Of a stretch of 53,404 nt of DNA, positions 24,623 to 33,204 are shown piece by piece (position 1 is the first letter of the stretch; each line of letters starts with the position of its first letter). Below the pieces are notes generated by a model, which made no database searches, was not told where the DNA came from, and was given only the letters and a program-made list of their open reading frames with translations. Origin of the DNA: Solirubrobacterales bacterium (lineage in GTDB: Bacteria > Actinomycetota > Thermoleophilia > Solirubrobacterales > 70-9); assembly GCA_009379895.1 (NCBI GenBank), contig WHSW01000003.1, positions 1 through 53,404 on the forward strand. The letters are read 5' to 3'. The position numbers were made by a program, and so were the translations under genes.

Positions 24623-25126
24623 CAGCGCGGCGACGTCGGAGCCCCCGCCGGGCTCGGTGATCCCGATCGTCCTGCCGGCCAGATCCGAGATCTCTTGGAT
24701 GTCGCTGTCCGCGGGCACCACGATGCTGAAGATGTTCTTCTCGTGGTTGCAGGCGAGCGCCCGCAGGCCGGGGTCGGTCTTGAAGGCGATCACGTCGCTG
24801 GGCGCCCCGGCCCAGCCGAAGTCGGCGTTCCCGGCGATGATCTGCTGGGTGACGAATCCCGAGCCGTCGGTCTCCTGGATGTTGAGCTTCAGGCCCTCAT
24901 CCTCGAAATAGCCCTGGTCCTCGGCGACGAGCAACGGCAGCCAGGCGTTGCCCCGTGGGAACGAGAGCAGCACATCGACCTCCTGCGTCTCCCCGGAGGC
25001 GGAGGTGGAGGCGGAGGCGGAGGCGTCCTCATCGTCGTCCCCGCCGCAAGCGGCCACGATCGACGACAGTGCGGCCACCGCGAGCACCGCCACCAAGAGC
25101 CTGAGCGCCCTCGCTTGCGACTTCAT
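24623..25126 (-). pseudogene. ABC transporter substrate-binding lipoprotein, 5' part only
   Basis: The first 168 or so residues of an NMT1/THI5-like binding protein are present. The signal peptide ends SSIVAACGG with the lipid cysteine C27; then come an acidic/Ser linker, DVLLSFPRGNAWLPLLVAE, EGLKLNIQETDGSG, AGNADFGWAGAPSDVI and DLAGRTIGITEPGGGSD. The normal protein would be about 330 residues. After GGGSDVAALR the frame no longer encodes a binding protein, and the DNA continues as an acyl-CoA dehydrogenase. GGAAGGGA lies upstream of the ATG at 25126. It is the last gene of a minus-strand unit with an MFS transporter and amidohydrolase, 122 bp after the former. Confidence 0.8.
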
Positions 25127-25248
25127 CCTTGTCCCTTCCAGTCGTGAGTCGGGCCGAAGCTAGGCCGGTCCACCCCCCAGGTCAATGGCGCACGGCCTCG
25201 CGACGGGGTTCCCCGCAGAGGTCGAGGGAAAGCCCGACCAGAGCCGCG

Positions 25249-26412
25249 CTAGGCGGGGCTCTGGCGGCGCGCCAGGAGCGCGACGGAACCGGCCGCAAGC
25301 GCGAGCAGCGAGCAGACGATCCAGGCGCTCGAGTAGCCGTCAACGTGAGCGAGCAGCCCGACCAGCAGTGGCCCCACGGTGGCACCCGCGAAGAAGCCAG
25401 ACATCTGGATGCCCATCGCGGGCCCGGTGGCGAGCGGGTTGTGCGTGACGACCGCCAGGGTCAGTGGCGACTGCCAACCCCACCCCAGGCCCCCGGCGAC
25501 GAGCGCTCCGACGACCACGGCGAGATTGCCGCCGAGCGCCATCAGCGCAAAGCCGACGGCGCAGACGAGCATCAGCGCGGCGGCACGGCGAAGCGCATCG
25601 CCCGGATGCCAGTCGCCGAGCACGCCGAATCCCAGGCGACTGACGATCGCGAGCAGCCCGGTGGCCGCCAGCAGGAGGCCGGCCCCCGCGTCGCCGAACC
25701 CGATCGAGACCGCGAAGACGACGAGAAACGAGCGCATGCCGATCCCCGCGGCGCTGATCAGCGCCGCCGCCGTGGCCATCGTGTAGACGGAGGGCAGCGG
25801 TCGCGTCCTGCGCTCGCCACGCTCCGAGCGCGGGACCGAGCGGGGCATCCCGCGTCGCTCGAGCGCCAGCAGGCAGACCAGGCTGAGCGTCGCCGCCGCG
25901 GCGAAGGCCACGCGCCAATCGAGCGGCTCGGCGATCAGCGGCAGCGCCAGGCCGGCGGCGAAGGCGGCCATCTGGGGAGCGGAGGTCAACAGGCCGAAGG
26001 CGACCCCGTGGCGGTGCGCCCCCACCTCGCTGGCCAGCAGCGCCGAGAAGCTCGGCGACCCGATGCCGCTGCCGAGCCCGCCGAGCGCCATGCACGCGAT
26101 CACCGCCGCCCCGCTGTCGGCGAGCGTCGCCAACGCGAGCGAGGTGAGACCGACGATCGTCGCGCCGACGAGGACGCCGCGCCGGATCCCGACCGCGCCC
26201 AGCGCCCTGCCCGTGAGCGGGGAGATGGCCGCGGCGATCGCGAACGAGATCCCGACCGCGGCCCCGAGCTGCGCATCGGTGAACCGGAAGTCCGCCTGCA
26301 TCTCCACCGCCAGGCTCCCGACCAGGTACTGAGGCAACACGCCGGCCAGCAGCAGGCCGGTCGTCCAGCCCGTGATGCCGCGCGCCGTGCCGCGCGCAAC
26401 GTTCGGGCGCAA
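25249..26412 (-). CDS. MFS transporter
   Basis: The 387-residue protein has about 12 hydrophobic segments. It contains GAAVGISFAIAAAISPLTGR with the motif-A-like GRALGAVGIRRGVLVG, MALGGLGSGIGSPSFSALLA, and LLAIVSRLGFGVLGDW, which repeats the motif-A theme in the second half. The pattern is closest to CynX/NimT- or OFA-like importers of small anions, though the substrate is not readable. It starts at TTG 26412, 2 nt after the stop of the amidohydrolase gene, so the two are co-translated. Its position in a catabolic island favours uptake of a substrate or release of a product. No ribosome-binding site is evident for the TTG. Confidence 0.88.
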   Translation of the reverse strand: MRPNVARGTARGITGWTTGLLLAGVLPQYLVGSLAVEMQADFRFTDAQLGAAVGISFAIAAAISPLTGRALGAVGIRRGVLVGATIVGLTSLALATLADSGAAVIACMALGGLGSGIGSPSFSALLASEVGAHRHGVAFGLLTSAPQMAAFAAGLALPLIAEPLDWRVAFAAAATLSLVCLLALERRGMPRSVPRSERGERRTRPLPSVYTMATAAALISAAGIGMRSFLVVFAVSIGFGDAGAGLLLAATGLLAIVSRLGFGVLGDWHPGDALRRAAALMLVCAVGFALMALGGNLAVVVGALVAGGLGWGWQSPLTLAVVTHNPLATGPAMGIQMSGFFAGATVGPLLVGLLAHVDGYSSAWIVCSLLALAAGSVALLARRQSPA

Positions 26413-26414
26413 GG

Positions 26415-27449
26415 TCAGGAGGCGACGGGTGGGTCCTCGACGGCCGAGGCGACCGGCGCCTCGATGCCGAAGAGCTCGGCCGCGTTCCCCCCCAGGATGC
26501 GCTCGGCGATCGCCGGATCGTGATCGTCGAGAAAGCCGGGGCTCGAGATGTCGCCCATGTCGAAGGGCAGGTCGGTGCCGAACAACACGCGCTCGGAGCC
26601 CGCGATCGTGATCAGGAAGTCGAGCGCGCGCCGATCGAAGACGATCGTGTCGAAGAGCAGGTTCTCGATGTAGTCGAGCGGGGGCCCAACCGCCGTGGCT
26701 CGGGTCTCGTCGCGGACCGAGTAGGCATGTTGGAGGCGGCCGATCTGATACGGCAGCGCTCCCCCGCCGTGGACGAGGATCACGCGCAGGCCCGGATGGC
26801 GATCGAAGACGCCGCCGACCAGCAGCCGGCAGGCGGCCGCGAACGTCTCGACGGGATTGCCGATCACGTTTCCGAGGTGGTAGCCCTCGAGCCCGGGAGC
26901 CGGCGCGGTGATCATCGAGAGGTACGGGTGGAGCATGACCGGCATCGCGAGCTCCTCGGCGACGGCGAAGAAGCCGTCGAAGGCGGCGGCGTCGAGCTGG
27001 CGGGTGCCGACGCTCGTGCCGATCTCGACCCCGACCAGGCCGAGCTCCGTACGCGCACGCCGCAGCTCATCGGCGGCGGCGGCCGGGTCGTTCATCGGGA
27101 CGGTCGCCAGCGCTCTCACGCGACCGCCGGAGTCGCCCGCCATCACCGCCGCGGCATCGTTGAGCATCCGGCACACCTCGACGGTCTCGCCGGGGTCGAG
27201 CCAGTAGAGATACAGCGAGGGCGAGATCGAGATCACCGATACGTCGATGCTCCGCTCGTCCATGTACCGCAGGCGGGCGTCGACGTCGCGGAACACCTCG
27301 AACGCCGGATAGCGCAAGCCGTTGTCGTGGACGATGAGCGGATCTCGGTCCGCACGCCGCTCGACCGTGAGCCCGGTGGGCCCCTCGCCCGTACCGATCA
27401 TCTCGATCAGCTCGGGGGGAATGAAGTGGGTGTGGACGTCGATCACCAT
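26415..27449 (-). CDS. Amidohydrolase (ACMSD / amidohydrolase-2 family)
   Basis: This 344-residue TIM-barrel protein has the single-zinc set of the ACMSD family: MVIDVHTHFIPPE with H6 and H8, VMLHPYLSM with H164, VHGGGALPYQIGRLQ with H217 and FGTDLPFDMGD with D283. ACMSD relatives are non-oxidative decarboxylases or hydrolases of small carboxylates. ATG at 27449 begins the conserved HxH strand; a GTG 6 codons upstream is possible. It shares most motifs in line with the amidohydrolase at 48260, which is a paralogue. It heads a minus-strand unit with an MFS transporter and is divergent from hyuA across a 463-bp regulatory gap. Confidence 0.9.
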   Translation of the reverse strand: MVIDVHTHFIPPELIEMIGTGEGPTGLTVERRADRDPLIVHDNGLRYPAFEVFRDVDARLRYMDERSIDVSVISISPSLYLYWLDPGETVEVCRMLNDAAAVMAGDSGGRVRALATVPMNDPAAAADELRRARTELGLVGVEIGTSVGTRQLDAAAFDGFFAVAEELAMPVMLHPYLSMITAPAPGLEGYHLGNVIGNPVETFAAACRLLVGGVFDRHPGLRVILVHGGGALPYQIGRLQHAYSVRDETRATAVGPPLDYIENLLFDTIVFDRRALDFLITIAGSERVLFGTDLPFDMGDISSPGFLDDHDPAIAERILGGNAAELFGIEAPVASAVEDPPVAS

Positions 27450-27657
27450 CGCGGCCCGGTCGCCCAATCGAGGCGACCCGGTCGCGAAACTACCGACCGG
27501 CTCGCGGGGAAATCAAGCGCGGCCGCAAGCGCACGGGGAATCCCCGCCACGTAGACGGAAAACACCCATGGACAGGACGGCGCGGTGCGCCTAGCGTTGC
27601 ACCGGTCCCCGCCCTGTTCGGCCGCAGCACTGCCGGGCACGTCGGGGACGTGTGGTG

Positions 27658-27674
27658 AGGACCCTGTCGGTCCT
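27658..27674. promoter_or_regulatory. Palindrome AGGACC-N5-GGTCCT
   Basis: A perfect 6-bp inverted repeat with a 5-nt centre lies in the control region between units A and B. The spacing suits a dimeric regulator. No regulator gene is directly adjacent; the GntR/FCD regulator at 40.6-41.3 kb is a candidate. Confidence 0.4.
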
Positions 27675-27757
27675 TGACTCCTCTCTCATGGCGCCCTCGG
27701 CGAGTCCTCCGGACGAGCCGAGAGGCGCTGCTTCCCGAGCCGGGCGAGGCGGCCGTG

Positions 27758-27774
27758 CTCGCGAACGTCGCGAG
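27758..27774. promoter_or_regulatory. Palindrome CTCGCGA-ACG-TCGCGAG
   Basis: A perfect 7-bp inverted repeat with a 3-nt centre lies 33 bp upstream of the candidate -35 element of the hyuA promoter. An operator is the simplest reading; chance CG-rich symmetry cannot be excluded. Confidence 0.45.
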
Positions 27775-27807
27775 GGAAAACCCGCTCGGCGATTCGGCAT
27801 GACCCCG

Positions 27808-27836
27808 ATGACAGGACAAAAGGGCGACCACATACT
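27808..27836 (+). promoter_or_regulatory. Candidate sigma-70-type promoter for hyuA operon
   Basis: ATGACA (27808-27813) differs from the -35 consensus by one base. After a 17-nt spacer, CATACT (27831-27836) differs from the -10 consensus by two. Transcription would start near 27843, giving a leader of about 70 nt before the GTG at 27913. Two palindromes lie upstream. Confidence 0.5.
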
Positions 27837-27912
27837 GCACCGGCGTCGTGGCCCGCGGAGCCGAATCGGGCGAGCGCGGCAGTCGAGAAAACCAATCGGA
27901 CGGAGGACGGGC

Positions 27913-30018
27913 GTGCGTCGACTCAAGGTCGCGGTAGACATCGGGGGAACCTTCACGGACCTCGTCGCACACGACGCGCAGAGCGGCGAGCTGCTGACGG
28001 TGAAGACGCCATCGACGCCGCCCTCGTTCATCGACGGCGTGATCAACGCGTTGGAGAAGGCCGGGATCACGCCCGACGAGGTGGCGATCTTCAAGCACGG
28101 GTCGACGATCGCCACCAACGCGATCATCGAGCGACGGGGCGCCAAGACCGGCCTGGTGACGACCAAGGGCTTTCGCGACGTGCTCGGCGCCGGGCGCGCC
28201 AACCGGCCCGACCTCTTCAACTCCAACTGGGATCCCTCCCCCCCGCTCGTCCCGCGCCGCCACGTTCTCGAGGTGCGCGAGCGGGTCGACTACGAGGGCA
28301 ACGTGATCGAGGAGCTCGACGAGGACGACGTGCGAGCCGCCGCTCGCAAGTTCAAGCGGCGCGAGATCGAGTCGGTCGCGGTCGCCTACATCAACTCGTT
28401 CATGCGCCCCGAGCACGAGCGGCGGACGAAGGAGATCCTGCTCGAGGAGCTCGGCGACGGCGCCTTCGTCTGCACCTCGTCCGACATCCTCCCTGAGATC
28501 CGCGAGTTCGAACGCACCTCGACGGTGGCCGCCAACGCGTACCTGATGCCGGTGATCGACAGCTACATCGACAAGCTCGGGGCGGCCTTGCGCGAGTGGG
28601 GCTACGAGGGCGAGCTCTACGTCACCCACTCGGGCGGCGGGGTGGTCACCGCGCGCGCCGCCCGCGGCGTACCGGCGCGTATCTGCCACTCGGGCCCGGC
28701 CGGTGGGGTGATCGGTGGCCTGCTGGTCGGCGGGCTGTCGGGGTTCGACAACGTGATCACCTTCGACATGGGAGGCACCAGCGCCGACCTGGCGCTCGTC
28801 CACGATCGCGAGCCGACCCTGTCTCCGGAGTGGCGGGTCGACTGGAACATCCCGATCCTGTTCCCGGCCATCGACCTGGTCGCGATCGGCGCCGGCGGCG
28901 GAACCATCGCCTGGGTCGACGCCGGCGGCTCGCTGCGCGCCGGGCCGCAGAGCGCCGGCGCGGACCCCGGGCCGGCGTGCTTCGACAAGGGCAACCTGGA
29001 CCCGACGATCACCGATGCCCACCTCTACCTCGGCCGGCTCAACCCGGAGAGCTACCTCGGCGGCGACCTCGAGATCCGACCGGAGCTCGCCGAGGCGGCG
29101 ATCGCGCGGCTGGCCGAGAAGCTCGACCTGTCGGTCGCCAAGACGGCGAGCGGGGTGCTGCGGATCGCGAACGCCAACATGACCAGCGCCACGCACTTGA
29201 TCTCGGTCGAGCGGGGCCACGACCCACGCGACTTCGCGCTCGTCGCCGGCGGCGGCGCCGGGCCCCTGCACGCGGTGGAGATCGCCCGCGAGCTGCGGAT
29301 CCCGCAGGTCGTGGTCCCGCCGACGCCCGGGGTGACCTCGGCGCTGGGGATCCTGCACGTCGACCTCCGGCACGATCTCCTCGCCCCGGTCCTGCAGCAG
29401 ATCAAGCACCTCGACATCGAGGCTCTGCGGCGCACCTTCGACCGGTTGACGGCCGAGGCAACCGGGATCCTCGCCGCGGAGTCGATCCCCGACGAGCGCC
29501 GCTCGATCGAGCTCTCTGTCGATGCCCGCTATTACGGTCAGACCCCGTACATGAACCTGCGTCTCGATCGGGTCCCAACCAACGCCGCCGAGGTCGATTC
29601 CCTGGTCGCCGACTACCGCAGCCGCTACGAGAACGAGTTCGGCTACCAGCTGCCCGAGGACGTGGCGACGGTCGAGATCGTCAACGCGCGGGTGGCGGCG
29701 ATCGGGGTCACCGACGACGTCGAGCTGCCGACCTCCGAGCGCTCGGGCGACACCGAGGCGGCTCGCAAGGGCGCAAGGGCGGTGTACTTCGACGAGACCG
29801 CCGAGTTCACCGACACGCCGATCTACGATCGATCGCGGCTCGCGGCCGGGGCGCGGATCGACGGCCCGGCGGTGATCGAGCAGACGGACACGACGGTCCT
29901 CGTGCCACCCGGCGCTCGGGCGAGCGTCGATCGCTACCTCAACGTCGTCATCGAAGTGAGCGCCGGAGGGGATCCGGCGCCGGCCGGGGTCGCCGTCGGC
30001 GCCGCGAAGGGAGAATGA
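27913..30018 (+). CDS. hyuA: Hydantoinase/oxoprolinase subunit A (HyuA)
   Basis: HyuA is the ATPase-fold subunit of ATP-dependent N-methylhydantoinase, 5-oxoprolinase and acetone carboxylase relatives. The 701-residue protein starts with VAVDIGGTFTDLV (phosphate 1 motif), then KHGSTIATNAIIERRGAKTG, LVTTKGFRD and LGAGRANRPDLFN. The middle has THSGGGV, CHSGPAGGVIGG and ITFDMGGTSADLALV (second nucleotide motif). IGAGGGTIAWVDAGGSLRAG is typical of the hydantoinase A domain. GTG at 27913 has GGAGG 6 nt upstream. hyuB follows 2 nt after the stop. As a pair they would open a cyclic amide or ureide ring with ATP; acetone carboxylase is less likely because no gamma subunit is seen. Confidence 0.92.
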   Translation: MRRLKVAVDIGGTFTDLVAHDAQSGELLTVKTPSTPPSFIDGVINALEKAGITPDEVAIFKHGSTIATNAIIERRGAKTGLVTTKGFRDVLGAGRANRPDLFNSNWDPSPPLVPRRHVLEVRERVDYEGNVIEELDEDDVRAAARKFKRREIESVAVAYINSFMRPEHERRTKEILLEELGDGAFVCTSSDILPEIREFERTSTVAANAYLMPVIDSYIDKLGAALREWGYEGELYVTHSGGGVVTARAARGVPARICHSGPAGGVIGGLLVGGLSGFDNVITFDMGGTSADLALVHDREPTLSPEWRVDWNIPILFPAIDLVAIGAGGGTIAWVDAGGSLRAGPQSAGADPGPACFDKGNLDPTITDAHLYLGRLNPESYLGGDLEIRPELAEAAIARLAEKLDLSVAKTASGVLRIANANMTSATHLISVERGHDPRDFALVAGGGAGPLHAVEIARELRIPQVVVPPTPGVTSALGILHVDLRHDLLAPVLQQIKHLDIEALRRTFDRLTAEATGILAAESIPDERRSIELSVDARYYGQTPYMNLRLDRVPTNAAEVDSLVADYRSRYENEFGYQLPEDVATVEIVNARVAAIGVTDDVELPTSERSGDTEAARKGARAVYFDETAEFTDTPIYDRSRLAAGARIDGPAVIEQTDTTVLVPPGARASVDRYLNVVIEVSAGGDPAPAGVAVGAAKGE

Positions 30019-30020
30019 GA

Positions 30021-31955
30021 ATGCAAGGCGCAACCGCCACGGCCTCGTCGGCCACCTCGGGCGCGGGAGCCCTGCGCAACGACCCGATCACCTTCGAGGT
30101 GCTGCGCAACGCCTTCAAGTCGATCTGCAACGAGGCGAGCGCCCTGATCGAGCGCGTCTCCTATGCCCCGACGATCACCGAGGGCCACGACTACTCGGTC
30201 TCGATCCTGACCCCCGACGGGCGCCTGGTCTCCCACGGCCAGCGCGACCAGGCCCCGCACATGGGGACCTTCGAGTCGTCGGTGCAGAACCTGGTCCGCG
30301 AGGTAGAGGAGTTCGCGCCGAACGAGGCCTACATCTACAACGATCCCTACACGGGGGGCACGCACCAGAACGACGTCAAGATCATCCGGCCGATCTTCTG
30401 GGAGGGCGAGCTGGTCGCCTTCGCGATCGCCCTCTGCCACTGGCCCGACGTCGGCGGGCCGATGTACGGGACGTTCAACCCGCGGGCGACCGAGTGCTAT
30501 GCGGAGGGGCTGCGCATGCCGCCGCTGAAGCTCTATGAGGACGACAGGCCGGTGAAGCCGATCTGGGACCTGATCGCGATGAACATCCGGGTCCCGAAGG
30601 AGCGGGTCGCCGAGATTCACGCGCAGCACCGCGCCGGCGTGCTCGTCGAGGAGCGCCTGCTCGGCTACGTCGAGAAGTTCGGGCTCGAGATGGTCAAGGA
30701 CGGCTTCGAGGACACCATGGACCATTCCGAGCGTCGCTTCCGCGAGTGGGTCGGCCGGCTTCCCGACGGGACCTACGAGTTCGAGGACTGGGGCGACCGC
30801 GACCTGGGCAAGGAGGACGAGCCACCGATTCGCGTGCACTGCACGATGACGATCGACGGCGACCAGGTGACGATGGACTGGACGGGCTGCGACCCGGCGC
30901 CAATCGCGTCCTGGGGCTTCGCCCGTCCAGCCCTCCAGTCCGCGAGCTACGACGGGACCATGCATTGCTTCCCTGAGCTCGCGCCGCTCAACCATGGCGT
31001 CGTCCGCGCGATCGAGATCATCTCCACCAAGGGCACCTGCGTCGACGTGGTCGAGCCGACGCCCGTGACGGGCTACTGCTCGGGCGCCTACGAGAAGGTC
31101 GACGCGGTGACGATGGCGTGCTGGGGCCAGGCCTTGCAACGGGTCGATCCGCATCGCGTGCACGCCGCGACCGTCAACCTGCAGAATTTCTGCACCGGCG
31201 GCACGCACCCGAAGACCGGCGCGAAGTTCGTCTCCTACATGTGGCTCGAGGGCGGTCAGGGGGCCCGCGCCTACGCGGACGGCAACTCGTTCTACATGAT
31301 GATCTTCATCGGCGGCGCCTCCAACCAGCCCAACGAGACGCTCGAGCGCTGGTACCCGATGGTCTACACCAGCACCGAGGCAGTGGTCGACTCGTGCGGC
31401 GACGGTGAGTACCGAGGCGGCTTCGGAATCTGGCGGAGCTTTCGGGCTACCGGCGACACCGAGCTCGTCGTGCTCGGCGATCGCGAGCGCGTCGGGCCGT
31501 TCGGGCTCGCCGGCGGCAGCAACGGGGGGCCGAACATGGTCGTGCTCAACCCGGGCACCGACGCCGAGGAGAACCTCGGGATGTTCACCACCAAGGCGAG
31601 GCTGAGGTCCGGCGACCAGCTCGAGTTCGGCTCGAACGGCGGCGGCGGCTACGGCCGGCCGTGGGAGCGAAGGGTCGAGTCGGTCCTCGAGGACGTCATC
31701 GACGGTCTGCTCTCCCTCGAGAAGGCTCGCGGCACCTACGGCGTCGCGATCGACGAGGTCGACGCCGACGCCCTCGTCTACGAGGTCGACGAGAACGACA
31801 CCCGGTCGCTGCGGGAGGCGCTGGCCAAGGACGACCGCCCCCGCGGCACCGCGCCCTTCGAGGTCCATCCGCTCGGCGAGCAACTGTTCTCCCGGCCGGA
31901 CGGGCTCGGAACGCGCGCGGGCCAGGCGACCGCCTCCGGGAACGGACGGGGCTGA
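30021..31955 (+). CDS. hyuB: Hydantoinase/oxoprolinase subunit B (HyuB)
   Basis: HyuB partners HyuA. The 644-residue protein opens with NDPITFEVLRNAFKSICNEA, the usual start of the family, then SYAPTITEGHDYSVSIL, HGQRDQAPHMGTFESSVQ, IYNDPYTGGTHQNDV and HWPDVGGPMYGTF. Near the middle GDQVTMDWTG and the C-terminal LAGGSNGGPN and QLEFGSNGGGGYGRP are conserved glycine-rich loops. ATG at 30021 has AAGGGAG 7 nt upstream; an ATG at 30015 overlapping the HyuA stop (ATGA) is an alternative. A RidA-like gene starts 1 nt after its stop. Substrate range cannot be read; hydantoins, N-methylhydantoin and oxoproline are known for the family. Confidence 0.92.
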   Translation: MQGATATASSATSGAGALRNDPITFEVLRNAFKSICNEASALIERVSYAPTITEGHDYSVSILTPDGRLVSHGQRDQAPHMGTFESSVQNLVREVEEFAPNEAYIYNDPYTGGTHQNDVKIIRPIFWEGELVAFAIALCHWPDVGGPMYGTFNPRATECYAEGLRMPPLKLYEDDRPVKPIWDLIAMNIRVPKERVAEIHAQHRAGVLVEERLLGYVEKFGLEMVKDGFEDTMDHSERRFREWVGRLPDGTYEFEDWGDRDLGKEDEPPIRVHCTMTIDGDQVTMDWTGCDPAPIASWGFARPALQSASYDGTMHCFPELAPLNHGVVRAIEIISTKGTCVDVVEPTPVTGYCSGAYEKVDAVTMACWGQALQRVDPHRVHAATVNLQNFCTGGTHPKTGAKFVSYMWLEGGQGARAYADGNSFYMMIFIGGASNQPNETLERWYPMVYTSTEAVVDSCGDGEYRGGFGIWRSFRATGDTELVVLGDRERVGPFGLAGGSNGGPNMVVLNPGTDAEENLGMFTTKARLRSGDQLEFGSNGGGGYGRPWERRVESVLEDVIDGLLSLEKARGTYGVAIDEVDADALVYEVDENDTRSLREALAKDDRPRGTAPFEVHPLGEQLFSRPDGLGTRAGQATASGNGRG

Positions 31956-31956
31956 G

Positions 31957-32358
31957 ATGGCCAAGCGGGCGATCAACCCGGCCGGGCTGCCGACTCCGGT
32001 CGGGCCCTATTCGAACGTCGTCTCAGCCGACGCCGGCAGAGTCGTCTTCTGCGCCGGCCAGGTCGCCCTCGACGCCGGCGGCTCGATCGTCGGCGAGGGT
32101 GACATCGTCGCCCAGACGCGGCAGGTGATGGAGAACCTCAAGCTGGCGCTCGAGGCCGCCGGGGCGAGCTTCGCCGACGTGGTCAAGGTCACCAACTACA
32201 TCACCGACGTCGCTCAGTTCTCGAAGATGGCCGCGGTCCGTCAGGAGTACCTGCGCGAGCCGTACCCGGCGAGCACCCTGATCGAGGTCCAGGCGCTCAT
32301 GTTTCCGGAGCTGCTGATCGAGATCGAGGCGGTCGCGGTCGTCACGGCCGGCCGCTGA
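31957..32358 (+). CDS. RidA/YjgF-family protein without the usual Arg
   Basis: This 133-residue protein has the RidA trimer fold: INPAGLPTPVGPYSNVV, VVFCAGQVALDAGG, QTRQVMENLKLALEAAGASF, VVKVTNYITDVAQF and LLIEIEAVAVV. Typical RidA enzymes have PAR(S/T) where an arginine binds the imine/enamine carboxylate. Here the motif reads YPASTLIEV, with serine at that place, so classic 2-aminoacrylate deaminase activity is doubtful. RidA relatives in catabolic operons often deal with enamine or aminoacrylate intermediates, as RutC does in pyrimidine breakdown. It lies 1 nt after hyuB and 21 bp before the BKACE gene. A second RidA-like gene is in unit C. Confidence 0.88.
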   Translation: MAKRAINPAGLPTPVGPYSNVVSADAGRVVFCAGQVALDAGGSIVGEGDIVAQTRQVMENLKLALEAAGASFADVVKVTNYITDVAQFSKMAAVRQEYLREPYPASTLIEVQALMFPELLIEIEAVAVVTAGR

Positions 32359-32379
32359 GGGGGCCGGGCGGCGGCCAGC

Positions 32380-33204
32380 GTGACCGACCGGGTGATCATC
32401 ACCGTCGCGCCCACCGGGCCGCTGACGACGCGCGACGATCACCCCGGGGTCCCCCTGTCGCCGGCCGAGATCGGAGCGGCCGTCGCCGAGGCCGCCGAGG
32501 CCGGGGCCGCCGTGGCCCACGTCCACGCGCGCGACGCGGACGGGCGACCGACGGCCGATCCAGAGGTCTACGCCGCGATCGTGGGCGAGATTCGCGAACG
32601 CTGCGACATCGTCATCCAGGCATCGACCGGGGTCGGGCTCACGGTCCCGTGGGAGGAGCGGCTGCGGATCGTCGAGTCGGACGCCGTGGACGTGACGATG
32701 GCAACGCTCAACCCGGCATCGATGACCTTCGCCGGGGGAACCTTCAGCAACCCCCCGGAGTTCGTCGAGCGCCTGGCGCGGGCGATGCACGAGCGCGAGG
32801 TGCACCCCGAGCTCGAGGTCTACGACCTCGGTCACGTGTCGCTGTGCCTCGAGTTGGTCGCCGACGGCCTGATCCCCGAGCCGCTTCAGTTCAGCTTCGT
32901 GATGGGGGTTCGCGGGGGGATGCCGGGCGACCCGGGGTTGCTGCCGATGCTGCGCTCGATGCTGCCCGAGGGCGCGATCTGGCAGGCGATCGGGATCGGA
33001 AGAGCCCAGCTGCCGCTCTCGTTCGCGGCCCTGGCGCTCGGCGGCAACATCCGGGTCGGGTTCGAGGACAACGTCTACTTCGCGCGCGGCCGCCTGGCGG
33101 ATTCCAACGCTCAGTTCGTTCGCCGCGCGGTCCAGCTCGTGCAGGCCGCCGGTCGCGAGGTCGCGGGGCCCGAGGACGTGCGCACCCGCCTCGACCTCCG
33201 ATGA
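32380..33204 (+). CDS. BKACE / beta-keto acid cleavage enzyme (DUF849)
   Basis: BKACE enzymes condense a beta-keto acid with acetyl-CoA and split it into acetoacetate and a new acyl-CoA, as in Kce of lysine fermentation. The 274-residue protein carries VAHVHARD with zinc ligands H47 and H49, and NIRVGFEDNVY with R225, E229 and D230, which align with the catalytic Arg, metal Glu and Asp of Kce. ITVAPTGPLTT at the N-terminus and YDLGHVSL are also typical. GTG at 32380 starts the family sequence. Its stop overlaps the carbamate kinase start by 4 nt (ATGA). It implies that the pathway passes through a beta-keto acid, but which one is unknown. Confidence 0.9.
   Translation: MTDRVIITVAPTGPLTTRDDHPGVPLSPAEIGAAVAEAAEAGAAVAHVHARDADGRPTADPEVYAAIVGEIRERCDIVIQASTGVGLTVPWEERLRIVESDAVDVTMATLNPASMTFAGGTFSNPPEFVERLARAMHEREVHPELEVYDLGHVSLCLELVADGLIPEPLQFSFVMGVRGGMPGDPGLLPMLRSMLPEGAIWQAIGIGRAQLPLSFAALALGGNIRVGFEDNVYFARGRLADSNAQFVRRAVQLVQAAGREVAGPEDVRTRLDLR

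Larger units (their letters stand above)
27450..27912. other. 463-bp divergent control region between units A and B
   Basis: The gap between the amidohydrolase start (minus) and hyuA start (plus) holds no gene. It contains two palindromes and a candidate promoter, listed separately. GGAGG at 27902-27906, 6 nt before the GTG of hyuA, is a good ribosome-binding site and fixes that start. Frames that stay open through this region are Arg/Pro-rich and lack any family similarity. Confidence 0.65.

Noticed and set aside
27490-30033. A minus-strand frame of more than 800 codons opposite hyuA.
   Set aside because: It is antisense to a clear, motif-rich gene. Composition is Asp/Arg/Val-rich as expected from the mirrored third-position GC bias, and no domain is visible.
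27913-31955. Acetone carboxylase rather than hydantoinase.
   Set aside because: No gamma subunit gene follows, and the neighbours are ureide and N-compound enzymes; HyuA/HyuB is the better fit.
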